The notes under the pieces were generated by a model. That model did no database searches. It saw only the letters and a list, made by a program, of their open reading frames with translations, and had not been told where the DNA came from. Made by a program: the position numbers and the translations under genes. Positions 48,437 to 57,698 of a stretch of 64,000 nt of DNA are shown piece by piece. Where the stretch lies: positions 124,001 to 188,000 of the forward strand of contig CAKSWT010000004.1 of assembly GCA_934512135.1 (NCBI GenBank). The letters are read 5' to 3'. The stretch's first letter is position 1. The number at the start of each line of letters is the position of its first letter. The stretch comes from an uncultured Oscillospiraceae bacterium. GTDB taxonomy: Bacteria; Bacillota; Clostridia; Oscillospirales; Oscillospiraceae.

Positions 48437-51400
48437 TCAGCGGAAATAGTCCACGCCGGCCTGGAAGATCGGCTGATATTTATTTCCGTAGATATTCTTG
48501 CCCACCAGCGCTCCGGCACGCTCCGTGTGGCCCATTTTACCGAAGACCCGGCCGTCCGGGGAGGTAATGCCCTCAATGGCCATCATGGAGCCGTTGGGAT
48601 TAAAGCGAATATCCATGGTGGGATTACCCACCAGGTCCGTATACTGCGTGGCAATTTGGCCGCCCTCCACCAGCTGATGGAGCATCTCCTCTGTGGCCAC
48701 AAACCGGCCCTCTCCGTGGGACACGGGGATATTGTGGAGCTCTCCCACCTGACAGTGCATCATCCAGGGGGATTTTACCGAAGCCACTCGGGTGGTGACA
48801 TACCGGGACTGGTGCCGGCCAATGAGGTTATAGGTCAGGGTGGGGCAGGTATCGTCCATGGGAACGATCTCCCCAAAGGGCACCAGGCCCAGCTTAATCA
48901 GCGCCTGGAAGCCGTTGCAGATGCCCAACATCAGGCCGTCCCGCTGCTTGAGCAGATCGTGGACTGCGTCGGACAGCAGCGGATTCCGGAAGAAGGAGGC
49001 AATAAACTTGCCGGAGCCGTCGGGCTCGTCGCCGCCGGAGAAGCCGCCGGGGAGGATAATCATCTGGGCGGAGCGGATGGCCTTCTCCATGGCCGCCGCC
49101 GTCTCCGTGAGGGCAGCAGGGGTCAGGTTCCGCACCACAAGAATCTCCGGCTGGCCGCCGGACTTGGCCACAGCCCGGGCCGTATCATATTCGCAGTTGG
49201 TGCCGGGGAACACGGGAATCACAGCCTTAGGCTTGAGATGCTTGTAGGCCGGAGCCTGATTGTTCCGCTGATCGTAGAGCACAGTGGCCACAGCCTCCTC
49301 CGTGCCGGCCTTGGTGGCAAACACCTGCTCCAGAGGCTTCTCCCACAGGCTGCGGTATTCCGCAATGGACACCGGGCCGTCTCCCAGATCGATCTCCGGA
49401 GCCTGGGTGGTATATCCCACCAGGGTCCCCAGCTCCAGCTTCTCTCCGCACTCGCAGAGGATTGAGCCATAGCTCTGCCGGAACAGCAGGTCCGCATCCA
49501 GGCAGTCCGCCGCCAGGAAGCCGATCTCATTGCCCAGGGACATCTTCAAAATACCCTCGGCGGCACCGCCTGCCGTCAGGGACCAGGCGGAGAGGATCTT
49601 CCCCTCCTCCATCAGGCCATGGACCTGGCGGAAGATCTCCTTGGTGGCGGCGTAATCCTCCCGTCCGGGAACGGAAATCAGGTAAACCGGATGGTCCGCT
49701 CCCTTGAACTCCGGCGAAAGCACCTTGTGGGCATCCTGGGCCGAGATGGCAAAAGATACCAGGGTCGGCGGCACATCCAGATCGTTAAAGGAGCCGGACA
49801 TGGAATCCTTTCCGCCAATGGCCGCCGCTCCCAGCCCGATCTGGGCGGTAAAGGCCCCCAGCAGTGCCGCAAAGGGCTTGCCCCAGCGCTCCGGCTCCGT
49901 ACGGAGACGCTCGAAATACTCCTGGAAGGTGAGATAGACCTTGTCCGGGTCACAGCCTGCGGCCACCAGCTTAGAGATGGACTCCACCACCGCATTGGCG
50001 GCCCCCACAAAGGGGTTCTGCTGGGAAATCTGAGGGTTGAAGCCGTAGCTCATGACAGAGCAGGTGGCAGTTTCCTTGGTGCCGGAGGGCAGCAGCGCCG
50101 CCATAACCTGAGTGGGCGTCATCTGCTCTGCGCCGCCAAAGGGCATGAGCACAGAGGCTGCGCCGATGGAGCCGTCAAACCGCTCCACCAGTCCTCGCTG
50201 AGAGCAGCAGTCCAAACTGGAGGCCAGGTCCTTCATCCGCTGGGACGGGGTCTGTCCCTTCCACTGGGCAGCCTGGACCTGGGGCAGCGCCTCCACTGCC
50301 ACCCTGGCGTGCTTGTCCGCGCCGTTGGAGCTGAGGAAGGCCCGGCTCAGATCCACAATGGTCTTTCCGTTCCAGCGCAGAACCATTCTGGGCTCCTCGG
50401 TGACGGTGGCCACCAGGGTGGCCTCCAGATTCTCCCCTGCTGCGGCAGCCAGGAAGGCATCCACATGCTCCGGCGCCACTACCACGGCCATACGCTCCTG
50501 GGATTCGGAGATGGCAAGCTCTGTGCCGTCCAGGCCGTCATACTTTCTGGGCACGGCATTGAGGTCAATATCCAGGCCGTCGGCCAGCTCGCCAATGGCC
50601 ACAGACACGCCGCCTGCGCCAAAGTCATTGCAGCGCTTAATCATCCGGGTGACCTCCGGGTTCCGGAACAGCCGCTGGAGCTTCCGCTCCTCCGGGGCAT
50701 TGCCCTTCTGCACCTCTGCGGAGCAGGTTTCCAGGGACGTGGAGGTGTGGCTCTTGGAGGAACCGGTGGCACCGCCGCAGCCGTCCCGCCCGGTACGGCC
50801 ACCCAGGAGAATTACCCGATCCCCCGGTGCGGGAGTCAGCCGGATGACGTTGGCCGCAGGCGCTGCGCCTACCACGGCGCCGATCTCCATACGCTTGGCC
50901 ACATAGCCGGGATGGTAGAACTCGTGGACCAGTCCCGTGGCCAGGCCGATCTGGTTGCCGTAGGAGGAGTAGCCCGCCGCCGCCGTGGTGGTGAGCTTCC
51001 GCTGGGGGAGCTTTCCGGGCAGCGTCTCAGACATGGGCACCGTGGGATCTCCCGCTCCGGTGACCCGCATGGCCTGGTAGACATAACTCCGACCGGACAG
51101 GGGATCCCGAATGGCGCCGCCGATACAGGTGGCCGCGCCGCCGAAGGGCTCGATCTCCGTGGGATGGTTATGGGTCTCGTTTTTGAACATCAGGAGCCAG
51201 TCCTCGGTCTGTCCGTCCATATCTGCGTCCACATGGACCGAGCAGGCGTTGATCTCCTCAGACTCGTCCAGATGCTGCATTACGCCCCGCTTTTTCAGGG
51301 TCTTGGCCGCCAGGGTGCCGATGTCCATCAGGGTCACAGGGCGGGTCTTGGCCTTCTCTCCGTAGACCTCCTCCCGGCAGTCCAGATACTGCTGATAGGC

Positions 51401-52144
51401 CTCCTTCACCGCCTCATCCTTCAGCTCCGCCCCGTCAATATGGGTGGAGAAGGTGGTATGGCGGCAGTGATCGGACCAGTAGGTATCCACCACCTTGAGC
51501 TCCGTGATGGTGGGATCCCGATGGGCCTCATTTTTGAAGTAATCCTGGAAGAAGATCAGATCGTCCAAATCCATGGCCAGGCTGTATTTCTCCAGATATT
51601 CCGTCAGGGCTACCGGTTCGGCCTCCAAAAATCCCTCCAGGGTCGCCACCTGGGTGGGGATGGGATAGGTCTGCTGAAGGCTCTGGGGCTTGTCCAGGCT
51701 GGCCTCCCGGGACTCCACCGGGTTGATCACATAGCTCCGAATCTTGTGCAGATCCTCCTCTGTCAGGTCCCCCATCAGGGCATAGACCGTTGCCGCCGCA
51801 ACCAGCGGCCGCTCTCCGCAGGTGAGGATTCCGATGCACTGGGCGCAGGAGTCAGCCCGCTGATCGAACTGACCGGGCAGCGCCTCCACCGCCAGGAGGG
51901 TGCAGGGCTCCAGCTCCGGCAGCGCCTCATCGTAGCAGTGATCCACCATAGGCTCGGAGAACACCGTCTCTCTGGCCCGCTGATAGATCTCCTGGCTGAT
52001 GCCCTGGGCATCATACCGGTGGAAGAGTCTCAGGCTCTTGAGGCCCTGAATCCCCAGCTGCTCCCGCAGGTCCCGCAGGAGGTTGTTGGCCTCCACCTCA
52101 AATCCGGGTCGTTTTTCCACAAAACAGCGAAACACTTGTTCCAT
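48437..52144 (-). CDS. purL: Phosphoribosylformylglycinamidine synthase, single-chain clostridial type
   Basis: A 1235-residue enzyme combining the synthetase and glutaminase parts: N-terminal PurS-like region, two AIR-synthase-like halves (KNETHNHPTEIEPFGGAAT near residue 315 and GGKDSMSGSF near 785), and a C-terminal class I glutamine amidotransferase (about 970-1235) with PGGFSGGDEPDG and the nucleophilic cysteine in LMLGICNGFQALIKLG. It converts FGAR, glutamine and ATP to FGAM in purine synthesis. GGAGG lies 8 bases before ATG 52144. It is far from other pur genes and sits behind a lipoprotein gene, an atypical setting. Confidence 0.95.
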   Translation of the reverse strand: MEQVFRCFVEKRPGFEVEANNLLRDLREQLGIQGLKSLRLFHRYDAQGISQEIYQRARETVFSEPMVDHCYDEALPELEPCTLLAVEALPGQFDQRADSCAQCIGILTCGERPLVAAATVYALMGDLTEEDLHKIRSYVINPVESREASLDKPQSLQQTYPIPTQVATLEGFLEAEPVALTEYLEKYSLAMDLDDLIFFQDYFKNEAHRDPTITELKVVDTYWSDHCRHTTFSTHIDGAELKDEAVKEAYQQYLDCREEVYGEKAKTRPVTLMDIGTLAAKTLKKRGVMQHLDESEEINACSVHVDADMDGQTEDWLLMFKNETHNHPTEIEPFGGAATCIGGAIRDPLSGRSYVYQAMRVTGAGDPTVPMSETLPGKLPQRKLTTTAAAGYSSYGNQIGLATGLVHEFYHPGYVAKRMEIGAVVGAAPAANVIRLTPAPGDRVILLGGRTGRDGCGGATGSSKSHTSTSLETCSAEVQKGNAPEERKLQRLFRNPEVTRMIKRCNDFGAGGVSVAIGELADGLDIDLNAVPRKYDGLDGTELAISESQERMAVVVAPEHVDAFLAAAAGENLEATLVATVTEEPRMVLRWNGKTIVDLSRAFLSSNGADKHARVAVEALPQVQAAQWKGQTPSQRMKDLASSLDCCSQRGLVERFDGSIGAASVLMPFGGAEQMTPTQVMAALLPSGTKETATCSVMSYGFNPQISQQNPFVGAANAVVESISKLVAAGCDPDKVYLTFQEYFERLRTEPERWGKPFAALLGAFTAQIGLGAAAIGGKDSMSGSFNDLDVPPTLVSFAISAQDAHKVLSPEFKGADHPVYLISVPGREDYAATKEIFRQVHGLMEEGKILSAWSLTAGGAAEGILKMSLGNEIGFLAADCLDADLLFRQSYGSILCECGEKLELGTLVGYTTQAPEIDLGDGPVSIAEYRSLWEKPLEQVFATKAGTEEAVATVLYDQRNNQAPAYKHLKPKAVIPVFPGTNCEYDTARAVAKSGGQPEILVVRNLTPAALTETAAAMEKAIRSAQMIILPGGFSGGDEPDGSGKFIASFFRNPLLSDAVHDLLKQRDGLMLGICNGFQALIKLGLVPFGEIVPMDDTCPTLTYNLIGRHQSRYVTTRVASVKSPWMMHCQVGELHNIPVSHGEGRFVATEEMLHQLVEGGQIATQYTDLVGNPTMDIRFNPNGSMMAIEGITSPDGRVFGKMGHTERAGALVGKNIYGNKYQPIFQAGVDYFR

Positions 52145-52171
52145 TGGATATACCTCCGTTTTTCATCCTGG

Positions 52172-53878
52172 TTAATTTTGATTCACATGAACATCGGAAA
52201 TGTGATAAAACAGTGCGTCCGGCGTAGGGTCCAGCCCTGTAAATACGCCGCGGGTGGTAAACACCGCATTGTTGATAAATAACACGGGGCACAGGTAACC
52301 GCGCTCCATAATGTACTGATAGAGATCATAGCTGTTGCCGCTGTTCTCCTTGGCGCTGTCCATCAGGGAAAACAGCTCCGTGGGACCGGTAAAGCTGCCG
52401 TAGTTCAGGCTTCCGTCCAGATTCAGCAGCGGCCCCAGATCAAAGTCCGGCTGCAAGGTCACCTCGCCGTAGTAGATGTCCCAGTTGCCGCTGAGCAGGG
52501 CGGATTCAAAGGCGCCCCCCTCATAGACTTCCAGGTTTACGGTAAAGCCCACATCCGTAAGGTTCTGTGCGGCCTGCTTGGCCGCCGCCTCCCGGTTGAG
52601 GTTGCCCCCCTTCACCACCATGGTGATATTGTTGTAGGTGACCGCTTCGGCCTTTCCGCTGACCTTAGGTGATGCCTCCGGGTCCGTTTCCTCCTGGGCC
52701 TGCTCCGTGGGCTCCGGCGTGGGAGATTCCGCAGCCTCCGGGGAGGGAGACGCAGCATCCGCCCCGGGAGAAGGCGAGGGATTCAGCTTTTCCTGGGGAA
52801 GATAGAAGGAGTCGGTTTTCGCCAGCTCCTCCATGGCGGAACGGGAGGAGGTGAACGCATACTTTTGGGCCAACTCCTCCTCATACATGGTGCTGGCCGG
52901 CGCCACCGGCAGAGATGCGGCATCTGCGAAGTTGTGGTACACAGACTCCGCAATGCTCACCCGGTCAATGGCATGGCTGAGGGCCACCCGCACATCCCGG
53001 TCTCCGAAAATCTCCGAATTGAAGTTGCAGCCGATATACTGCATCACGGTGCTCCGGCTGTTCCAGAGCTCGTAGTCGCAGTGGAAGGTGGCCGCCGTGG
53101 ACGACGTGGGATTGTTGTAGACAAAGTGGATGTTGTCGATCTCAAAGTTGTCTCGGGTGTCCTCGGCAGAGCTGCTGGCGTAGAGGGTCACGCTCTGGAA
53201 GTTCAGGTTTTCCGGCCCCTGCCACCACTGGGTGTTGACGGTGAGCACATTGTTCGTCCGGACAAAGGGCCCTGTTCCCACCGGGGCATTGGTTCCTCCG
53301 GCCGCCGGGATAATGGGAAAATCCAGCAGACAGGGCAGCCGGTCATTGGCCTGATACATCTCCACCGTGACGGTTTTCGTGTCCGAGGCGTAATAGGTAG
53401 CGATGTCGGAGAACCGTCCCATGTAGAGGTCCGACTGGGCGGCCTGCTCCATGGAGTAGACCACGTCGGCGGCGGTGAGGTCCTTGCCGCTGGAGAATTT
53501 GGCGTCTCGCAGCGACAGCGTATAGGTCAGGCCGTCGTCGGACACGGAATACTCCTGACAAAGCAGCGGCTCCGGCTCAAACTGGTTGTTCATCACAAAC
53601 AGGCTCTCATAGATGAGCTGCATCACTGCCCGGTTCTCCATTCCCCGGCAGTTGTAGACCTCCCAGCCGTAGGCCTCGTTATAGGGCATGGAAAAGGACC
53701 CGGTGGAGGAACGCTCCGTTCCCGAGGCCATCTCCTGGACCGTAGGGGTAGGCGAAACGGACTCCGTACCAAAGCCCACGGCACTGTCATTTCCGCCCTC
53801 CGCCGTATCCCCGCAGCCGGTGAGCAGTCCCGCCGTCAGGCTCAGCGCCAGCAGCAGGCCCACGGCTCGGCGGCTCAT
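52172..53878 (-). CDS. ABC-type solute-binding lipoprotein, family 5, with Pro/Ser-rich linker
   Basis: A 568-residue extracytoplasmic binding protein of the OppA/NikA family. The signal MSRRAVGLLLALSLTAGLLTGC ends in lipobox LTGC (Cys22). The SBP_bac_5 core is visible as YTLSLRDAKFSSGKDLTAADVV, split over residues 120-142. Between about residues 355 and 410 lies an insertion rich in Pro, Ser, Glu and Ala (PSPSPG, SPSPEAAESPTPEPTEQ) that splits the binding domain, an unusual position. No permease or ATPase genes are adjacent, so it may use the OppBCDF system or serve another role. It overlaps the pgeF stop as ATGA. Confidence 0.85.
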   Translation of the reverse strand: MSRRAVGLLLALSLTAGLLTGCGDTAEGGNDSAVGFGTESVSPTPTVQEMASGTERSSTGSFSMPYNEAYGWEVYNCRGMENRAVMQLIYESLFVMNNQFEPEPLLCQEYSVSDDGLTYTLSLRDAKFSSGKDLTAADVVYSMEQAAQSDLYMGRFSDIATYYASDTKTVTVEMYQANDRLPCLLDFPIIPAAGGTNAPVGTGPFVRTNNVLTVNTQWWQGPENLNFQSVTLYASSSAEDTRDNFEIDNIHFVYNNPTSSTAATFHCDYELWNSRSTVMQYIGCNFNSEIFGDRDVRVALSHAIDRVSIAESVYHNFADAASLPVAPASTMYEEELAQKYAFTSSRSAMEELAKTDSFYLPQEKLNPSPSPGADAASPSPEAAESPTPEPTEQAQEETDPEASPKVSGKAEAVTYNNITMVVKGGNLNREAAAKQAAQNLTDVGFTVNLEVYEGGAFESALLSGNWDIYYGEVTLQPDFDLGPLLNLDGSLNYGSFTGPTELFSLMDSAKENSGNSYDLYQYIMERGYLCPVLFINNAVFTTRGVFTGLDPTPDALFYHISDVHVNQN

Positions 53879-54681
53879 CTGACGCCTCCGGCCACAATCA
53901 CAGCCCCCAGGGACCCCCGCTTTTCTCCGTGACGGCGGTGGGACCAGAAGATCTCCGTCTCACAGGCCGTACAGTGGCTGCTGACATCAATATGCTCCGG
54001 CAGCAGCCCTGCCCGCTCCAAAAACAACCGGTTGATGTACTTTAGGTCCACATGATACTTCTCTCCCACCTGGTCGATGGCGGGCCTCGCCCCATCTCCC
54101 AGCGCCCTGCTCATGGCCTCCGGCACATCCCCATGGGTCTCAAAGCAGCAGCGGCCGATGCAGGGCCCCAGCACCGCACACAGGTCCTCCGGCCGGCTGC
54201 CAAAGGCCTCCATCATAGCCCGGGCCGTCTTTTCGGCAATTCCCAGGGCGGTGCCCCGCCAGCCGGCGTGACAGGCCCCCACTGCTCCCGTGGCCCGGTC
54301 CTCCAGAAGGATGGTGCCGCAGTCGGCGGAGTAGACAAACAGCGCCGTTCCGGGGGTATTTGTAATCAGGCCGTCTGCCTCATAGTCCGTGTGGACATAC
54401 AGGCCCTTGCCCCAGTCCTCCTGGGTGGCCAGACGGATGTCGTCTCTATGGACCTGCACGGCGCAGACCACCTGATGGGGATCAAAGCCAATGGCTTCTC
54501 CCAGAATTTCATAGTTTTTCAGGACGTTTTCCATGGTGTCCCCACGCCGCTGGCCCAGGTTCATCGAGGCCAAATATCCCTCGGACACCCCGCCCAGGCG
54601 GGTGGTAAACCCGTGGGCGCTGGAGAGCAGGTCATTTTGGTAGACCAGAAGCGTGTCTTTTCTCAGTTCATGAAAGTGCAT
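53875..54681 (-). CDS. pgeF: Peptidoglycan editing factor / polyphenol oxidase family (YfiH, LACC1-like)
   Basis: A 268-residue DUF152 protein. Metal-site motifs: ADCGTILLEDRATGAVGACHAGWRG near residue 120-145 (Cys and His ligands) and AVLGPCIGRCCFE near 165. In E. coli the homologue removes wrong amino acids from UDP-MurNAc; family members also have purine nucleoside phosphorylase and adenosine deaminase activity. GGAGG precedes ATG 54681. It lies 9 bases after secA. Confidence 0.9.
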   Translation of the reverse strand: MHFHELRKDTLLVYQNDLLSSAHGFTTRLGGVSEGYLASMNLGQRRGDTMENVLKNYEILGEAIGFDPHQVVCAVQVHRDDIRLATQEDWGKGLYVHTDYEADGLITNTPGTALFVYSADCGTILLEDRATGAVGACHAGWRGTALGIAEKTARAMMEAFGSRPEDLCAVLGPCIGRCCFETHGDVPEAMSRALGDGARPAIDQVGEKYHVDLKYINRLFLERAGLLPEHIDVSSHCTACETEIFWSHRRHGEKRGSLGAVIVAGGVR

Positions 54682-54690
54682 GAATCCTCC

Positions 54691-57471
54691 TCAGGACTGA
54701 ACGTTCTTTCCTGCGGCCATATCCTTGTCCAGGCAGCAGTTTTTGTATTTCTTGCCGGAGCCGCATGGGCAGGGATCATTCCGTCCCACCTTGATTTTCT
54801 TCTTCATGGGCTCCCGCTTTACCGACTTGTCGTCTCCCGCCCCGGCGGCGGTGACCTTGGCCACCTTCTCCCGCTTCAGGGGCTCATTCTTCCGGATGCG
54901 GAACAGGAACATCCGCCGGGTGGTCTCCTCCTGAATGGCGCGGATCATGTCCTCAAACATGGCATAGCCCTCGCGCTTGTACTCCACCACCGGGTCGCTT
55001 TGACCGTAGGCCCGAAGCACAATGCCCTGGCGCAGGTCCTGCATGGCGTCGATCTGGTCCATCCAGTATTCGTCCACCACCCGCAGGGTAATGACCCGCT
55101 CCGCCTCTCGCATGAGGGGGGCACCGTACACGGCCTCCTTGGCGGCGTAGACCTTGTCGGACAGATCCATCACCGTGTCCAGCAGGCTGTCCGCCGTAAT
55201 GGAAGACAGCTCCTGATCCGTGGGGTTGTAGGCTCCCTTGGGGAAGTACAGCCCCTCCATGTTTCCAAGAATCGCCTGGAGCTCCTCCCGGTTTTCCAGA
55301 TAGCCCTTTTCGCCCATAACCCCGTGAATCTCCGAAGCGAGCACCGTCTTGCGCATATTGTGAAGATAGGTCTGCAAATCCGCCCCGTCCAGCACCATCT
55401 GGCGCTGCTCGTAGATGACCTTCCGCTGGGTATTCATCACGTCGTCGTATTCGAGCACGTTCTTTCTGGTCTGGAAGTTCAGGCCTTCCTTCTTCTTCTG
55501 GGCGTTCTCAATGGCCCCGGAGAGAATCTTCTGGTCGATGGGGGTGTCCTCATCCAGTCCCAGCCGGTCCATCATGGCGGAGACCCGCTCAGAGCCGAAC
55601 AGCCGCATCAGGTCATCCTCCAGGGAGATGTAGAACCGGGTCTCGCCGGGGTCTCCCTGACGGCCGGACCGTCCCCGCAGCTGGTTGTCAATCCGGCGGG
55701 ACTCATGGCGCTCCGTGCCGATGACGAACAGGCCGCCGGCGGCGCGGACCTCCTCGGCCTCCTGGGAGGTGATGGCGTGATATTTGTCATAGAGCTCCTG
55801 ATAGGCCTTCCGGGCCTCCAGAATCTCCTCGTTGTCGGTGTCGGCATAGGAGGTAGACTCGGCAATCAGCTCCTCCTCCATGCCCTGCTTGCGCAGATCG
55901 TTCTTTGCCATGAATTCCGGGTTGCCGCCCAGCATAATATCTGTACCACGTCCTGCCATGTTGGTGGCAATGGTCACCGCACCCAGCTTGCCGGCCTGGG
56001 CCACGATCTCCGCTTCCTTCTCGTGGTGCTTGGCGTTCAGAACATTGTGGACAATGCCCTCCTTTTTCAGGAGCTTGGAGAGCACCTCGGACTTTTCAAT
56101 GGAAATGGTACCCACCAGCACAGGCTGGCCCTTGGCGTGGGCCTCCTTGATCTGGGCAATCACTGCCCGGAACTTCCCCGCCTCGGTCTTATATACCACA
56201 TCGGGATGGTCGATTCGGATCACCGGCTTGTTGGTGGGGATCTCGATGACGTCCAGATTGTAGATCTGCATGAACTCGTCCTCTTCCGTGAGGGCGGTAC
56301 CGGTCATACCGGAGAGCTTGGTGTACAGACGGAAGTAGTTCTGGAAGGTGATGGTCGCCAGTGTCTTGGACTCATTGGCCACGTCCACCCCTTCCTTGGC
56401 CTCAATGGCCTGGTGCAGACCCTCGGAGTACCGGCGGCCATACATCAAACGGCCGGTGAATTCGTCCACAATGATAACCTGGCCGTCCTTCACCACATAG
56501 TCGATGTCCCGCTTCATGATGCCCCGGGCCTTCAGGGCCTGGTTTACATGGTGAGCAATGGTGGTGTTCTCCGGGTCGGAGAGGTTTTCGATTCCGAAGA
56601 ACTGCTCCGCCTTCTTGATGCCGGAGGCCGTCAGGGTGGCCACCCGGTCCTTTTCATTGACAATATAGTCACAGTCCAAATCGTCCTGGGACTCCTTGTC
56701 GTCGGTATCGGTAAACACCATCTTCTTCATCCGGGCCACCAGGGAATCCGCCTGGGTGTAGAGGGCCGAGGATGCCTCGCCCTTGCCGGAGATAATCAGC
56801 GGCGTTCTGGCCTCGTCGATGAGGATGGAGTCCACCTCATCCACGATGCCGAAGTTGTGGCCCCGCTGGACCATTTCGGTTTTGTAGGTGGCCATATTGT
56901 CCCGAAGGTAGTCAAAGCCCATCTCGTTGTTGGTACCGTAGGTAATGTCCGCAGCATAGGCTTCCTTCCGCTGCTGATTGGTGAGGCCGTGAATAATCAG
57001 ACCCACGGTGAGGCCCATATACCGGAACACCTTGCCCATCCACTCCGAGTCACGCTTGGCCAGATAGTCATTGACGGTGACAATGTGGACGCCCTTGCCG
57101 GTGAGGGCATTGAGATACGCCGGGAGGATTTCCACCAGGGTCTTGCCTTCACCGGTTTTCATCTCGGCGATTCGTCCCTGGTGCAGGATAATGCCGCCGA
57201 TCAGCTGTACCCGATAGGGCCGCATTCCCAGAACCCGGTCCGCCGCCTCCCGGATGGCCGCAAAGGCCTCCGGCAGAATGTCATCCAGGGTCTGTCCCTG
57301 ATCCAGCCGCGCCTTCAGCAACGCAGTCTGCCCCTTCAGCTCCTCCTCGGACATATTCCGGTAGGTGTCGCCCAGTCCCTCGATTTTATCCACCAGAGGC
57401 GTAATAGACTTTACCTCCCGCTGGGAGTGGCTGCCGAAGAGCTTGGACATGGTGTTGGAAAAAAAGCTCAT
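54691..57471 (-). CDS. secA: Protein translocase subunit SecA
   Basis: A 926-residue preprotein translocase ATPase. Walker A is MKTGEGKT near residue 105, DEVDSILIDEARTPLIISG marks the DEAD-type Walker B near 213, and the second nucleotide fold has TNMAGRGTDI near 490. The wing and helical domains follow, and the C-terminal zinc tail is GRNDPCPCGSGKKYKNCC. It drives export through SecYEG. ATG 57471 has AAAGGA upstream. First gene of the six-gene minus-strand run that ends with the SDR. Confidence 0.97.
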   Translation of the reverse strand: MSFFSNTMSKLFGSHSQREVKSITPLVDKIEGLGDTYRNMSEEELKGQTALLKARLDQGQTLDDILPEAFAAIREAADRVLGMRPYRVQLIGGIILHQGRIAEMKTGEGKTLVEILPAYLNALTGKGVHIVTVNDYLAKRDSEWMGKVFRYMGLTVGLIIHGLTNQQRKEAYAADITYGTNNEMGFDYLRDNMATYKTEMVQRGHNFGIVDEVDSILIDEARTPLIISGKGEASSALYTQADSLVARMKKMVFTDTDDKESQDDLDCDYIVNEKDRVATLTASGIKKAEQFFGIENLSDPENTTIAHHVNQALKARGIMKRDIDYVVKDGQVIIVDEFTGRLMYGRRYSEGLHQAIEAKEGVDVANESKTLATITFQNYFRLYTKLSGMTGTALTEEDEFMQIYNLDVIEIPTNKPVIRIDHPDVVYKTEAGKFRAVIAQIKEAHAKGQPVLVGTISIEKSEVLSKLLKKEGIVHNVLNAKHHEKEAEIVAQAGKLGAVTIATNMAGRGTDIMLGGNPEFMAKNDLRKQGMEEELIAESTSYADTDNEEILEARKAYQELYDKYHAITSQEAEEVRAAGGLFVIGTERHESRRIDNQLRGRSGRQGDPGETRFYISLEDDLMRLFGSERVSAMMDRLGLDEDTPIDQKILSGAIENAQKKKEGLNFQTRKNVLEYDDVMNTQRKVIYEQRQMVLDGADLQTYLHNMRKTVLASEIHGVMGEKGYLENREELQAILGNMEGLYFPKGAYNPTDQELSSITADSLLDTVMDLSDKVYAAKEAVYGAPLMREAERVITLRVVDEYWMDQIDAMQDLRQGIVLRAYGQSDPVVEYKREGYAMFEDMIRAIQEETTRRMFLFRIRKNEPLKREKVAKVTAAGAGDDKSVKREPMKKKIKVGRNDPCPCGSGKKYKNCCLDKDMAAGKNVQS

Positions 57472-57542
57472 ATTTCAAAGGTCCTTTCCATACGATTCTT
57501 TAAATTTTGATGGGAGCCCAATTTCCCCATCTTAATTGTTTC

Positions 57543-57548
57543 ATTATA
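57543..57548 (-). promoter_or_regulatory. -10 element of the secA promoter
   Basis: Minus strand consensus TATAAT (57548-57543), about 72 bases before the secA start; the -35 region is only a T-rich tract. Confidence 0.45.
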
Positions 57549-57630
57549 ACACACTGTTCTCCATAAAAAAAGTAGAAAAGCAAAAAAAGCCGTCCTCCTC
57601 TCCGAGGTTTTCCGCCGGGGGAAATGCTTC

Positions 57631-57659
57631 TTGCAATTTCCGCTGCAATCCGTTAAGAT
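57631..57659 (+). promoter_or_regulatory. Sigma-A promoter of pgi
   Basis: TTGCAA (57631-57636), 17-base spacer, TAAGAT (57654-57659), 40 bases before the start codon. Confidence 0.6.
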
Positions 57660-57698
57660 AGCAGTATCAAACTCCGATTTAAAAGGATGGGATGCACT

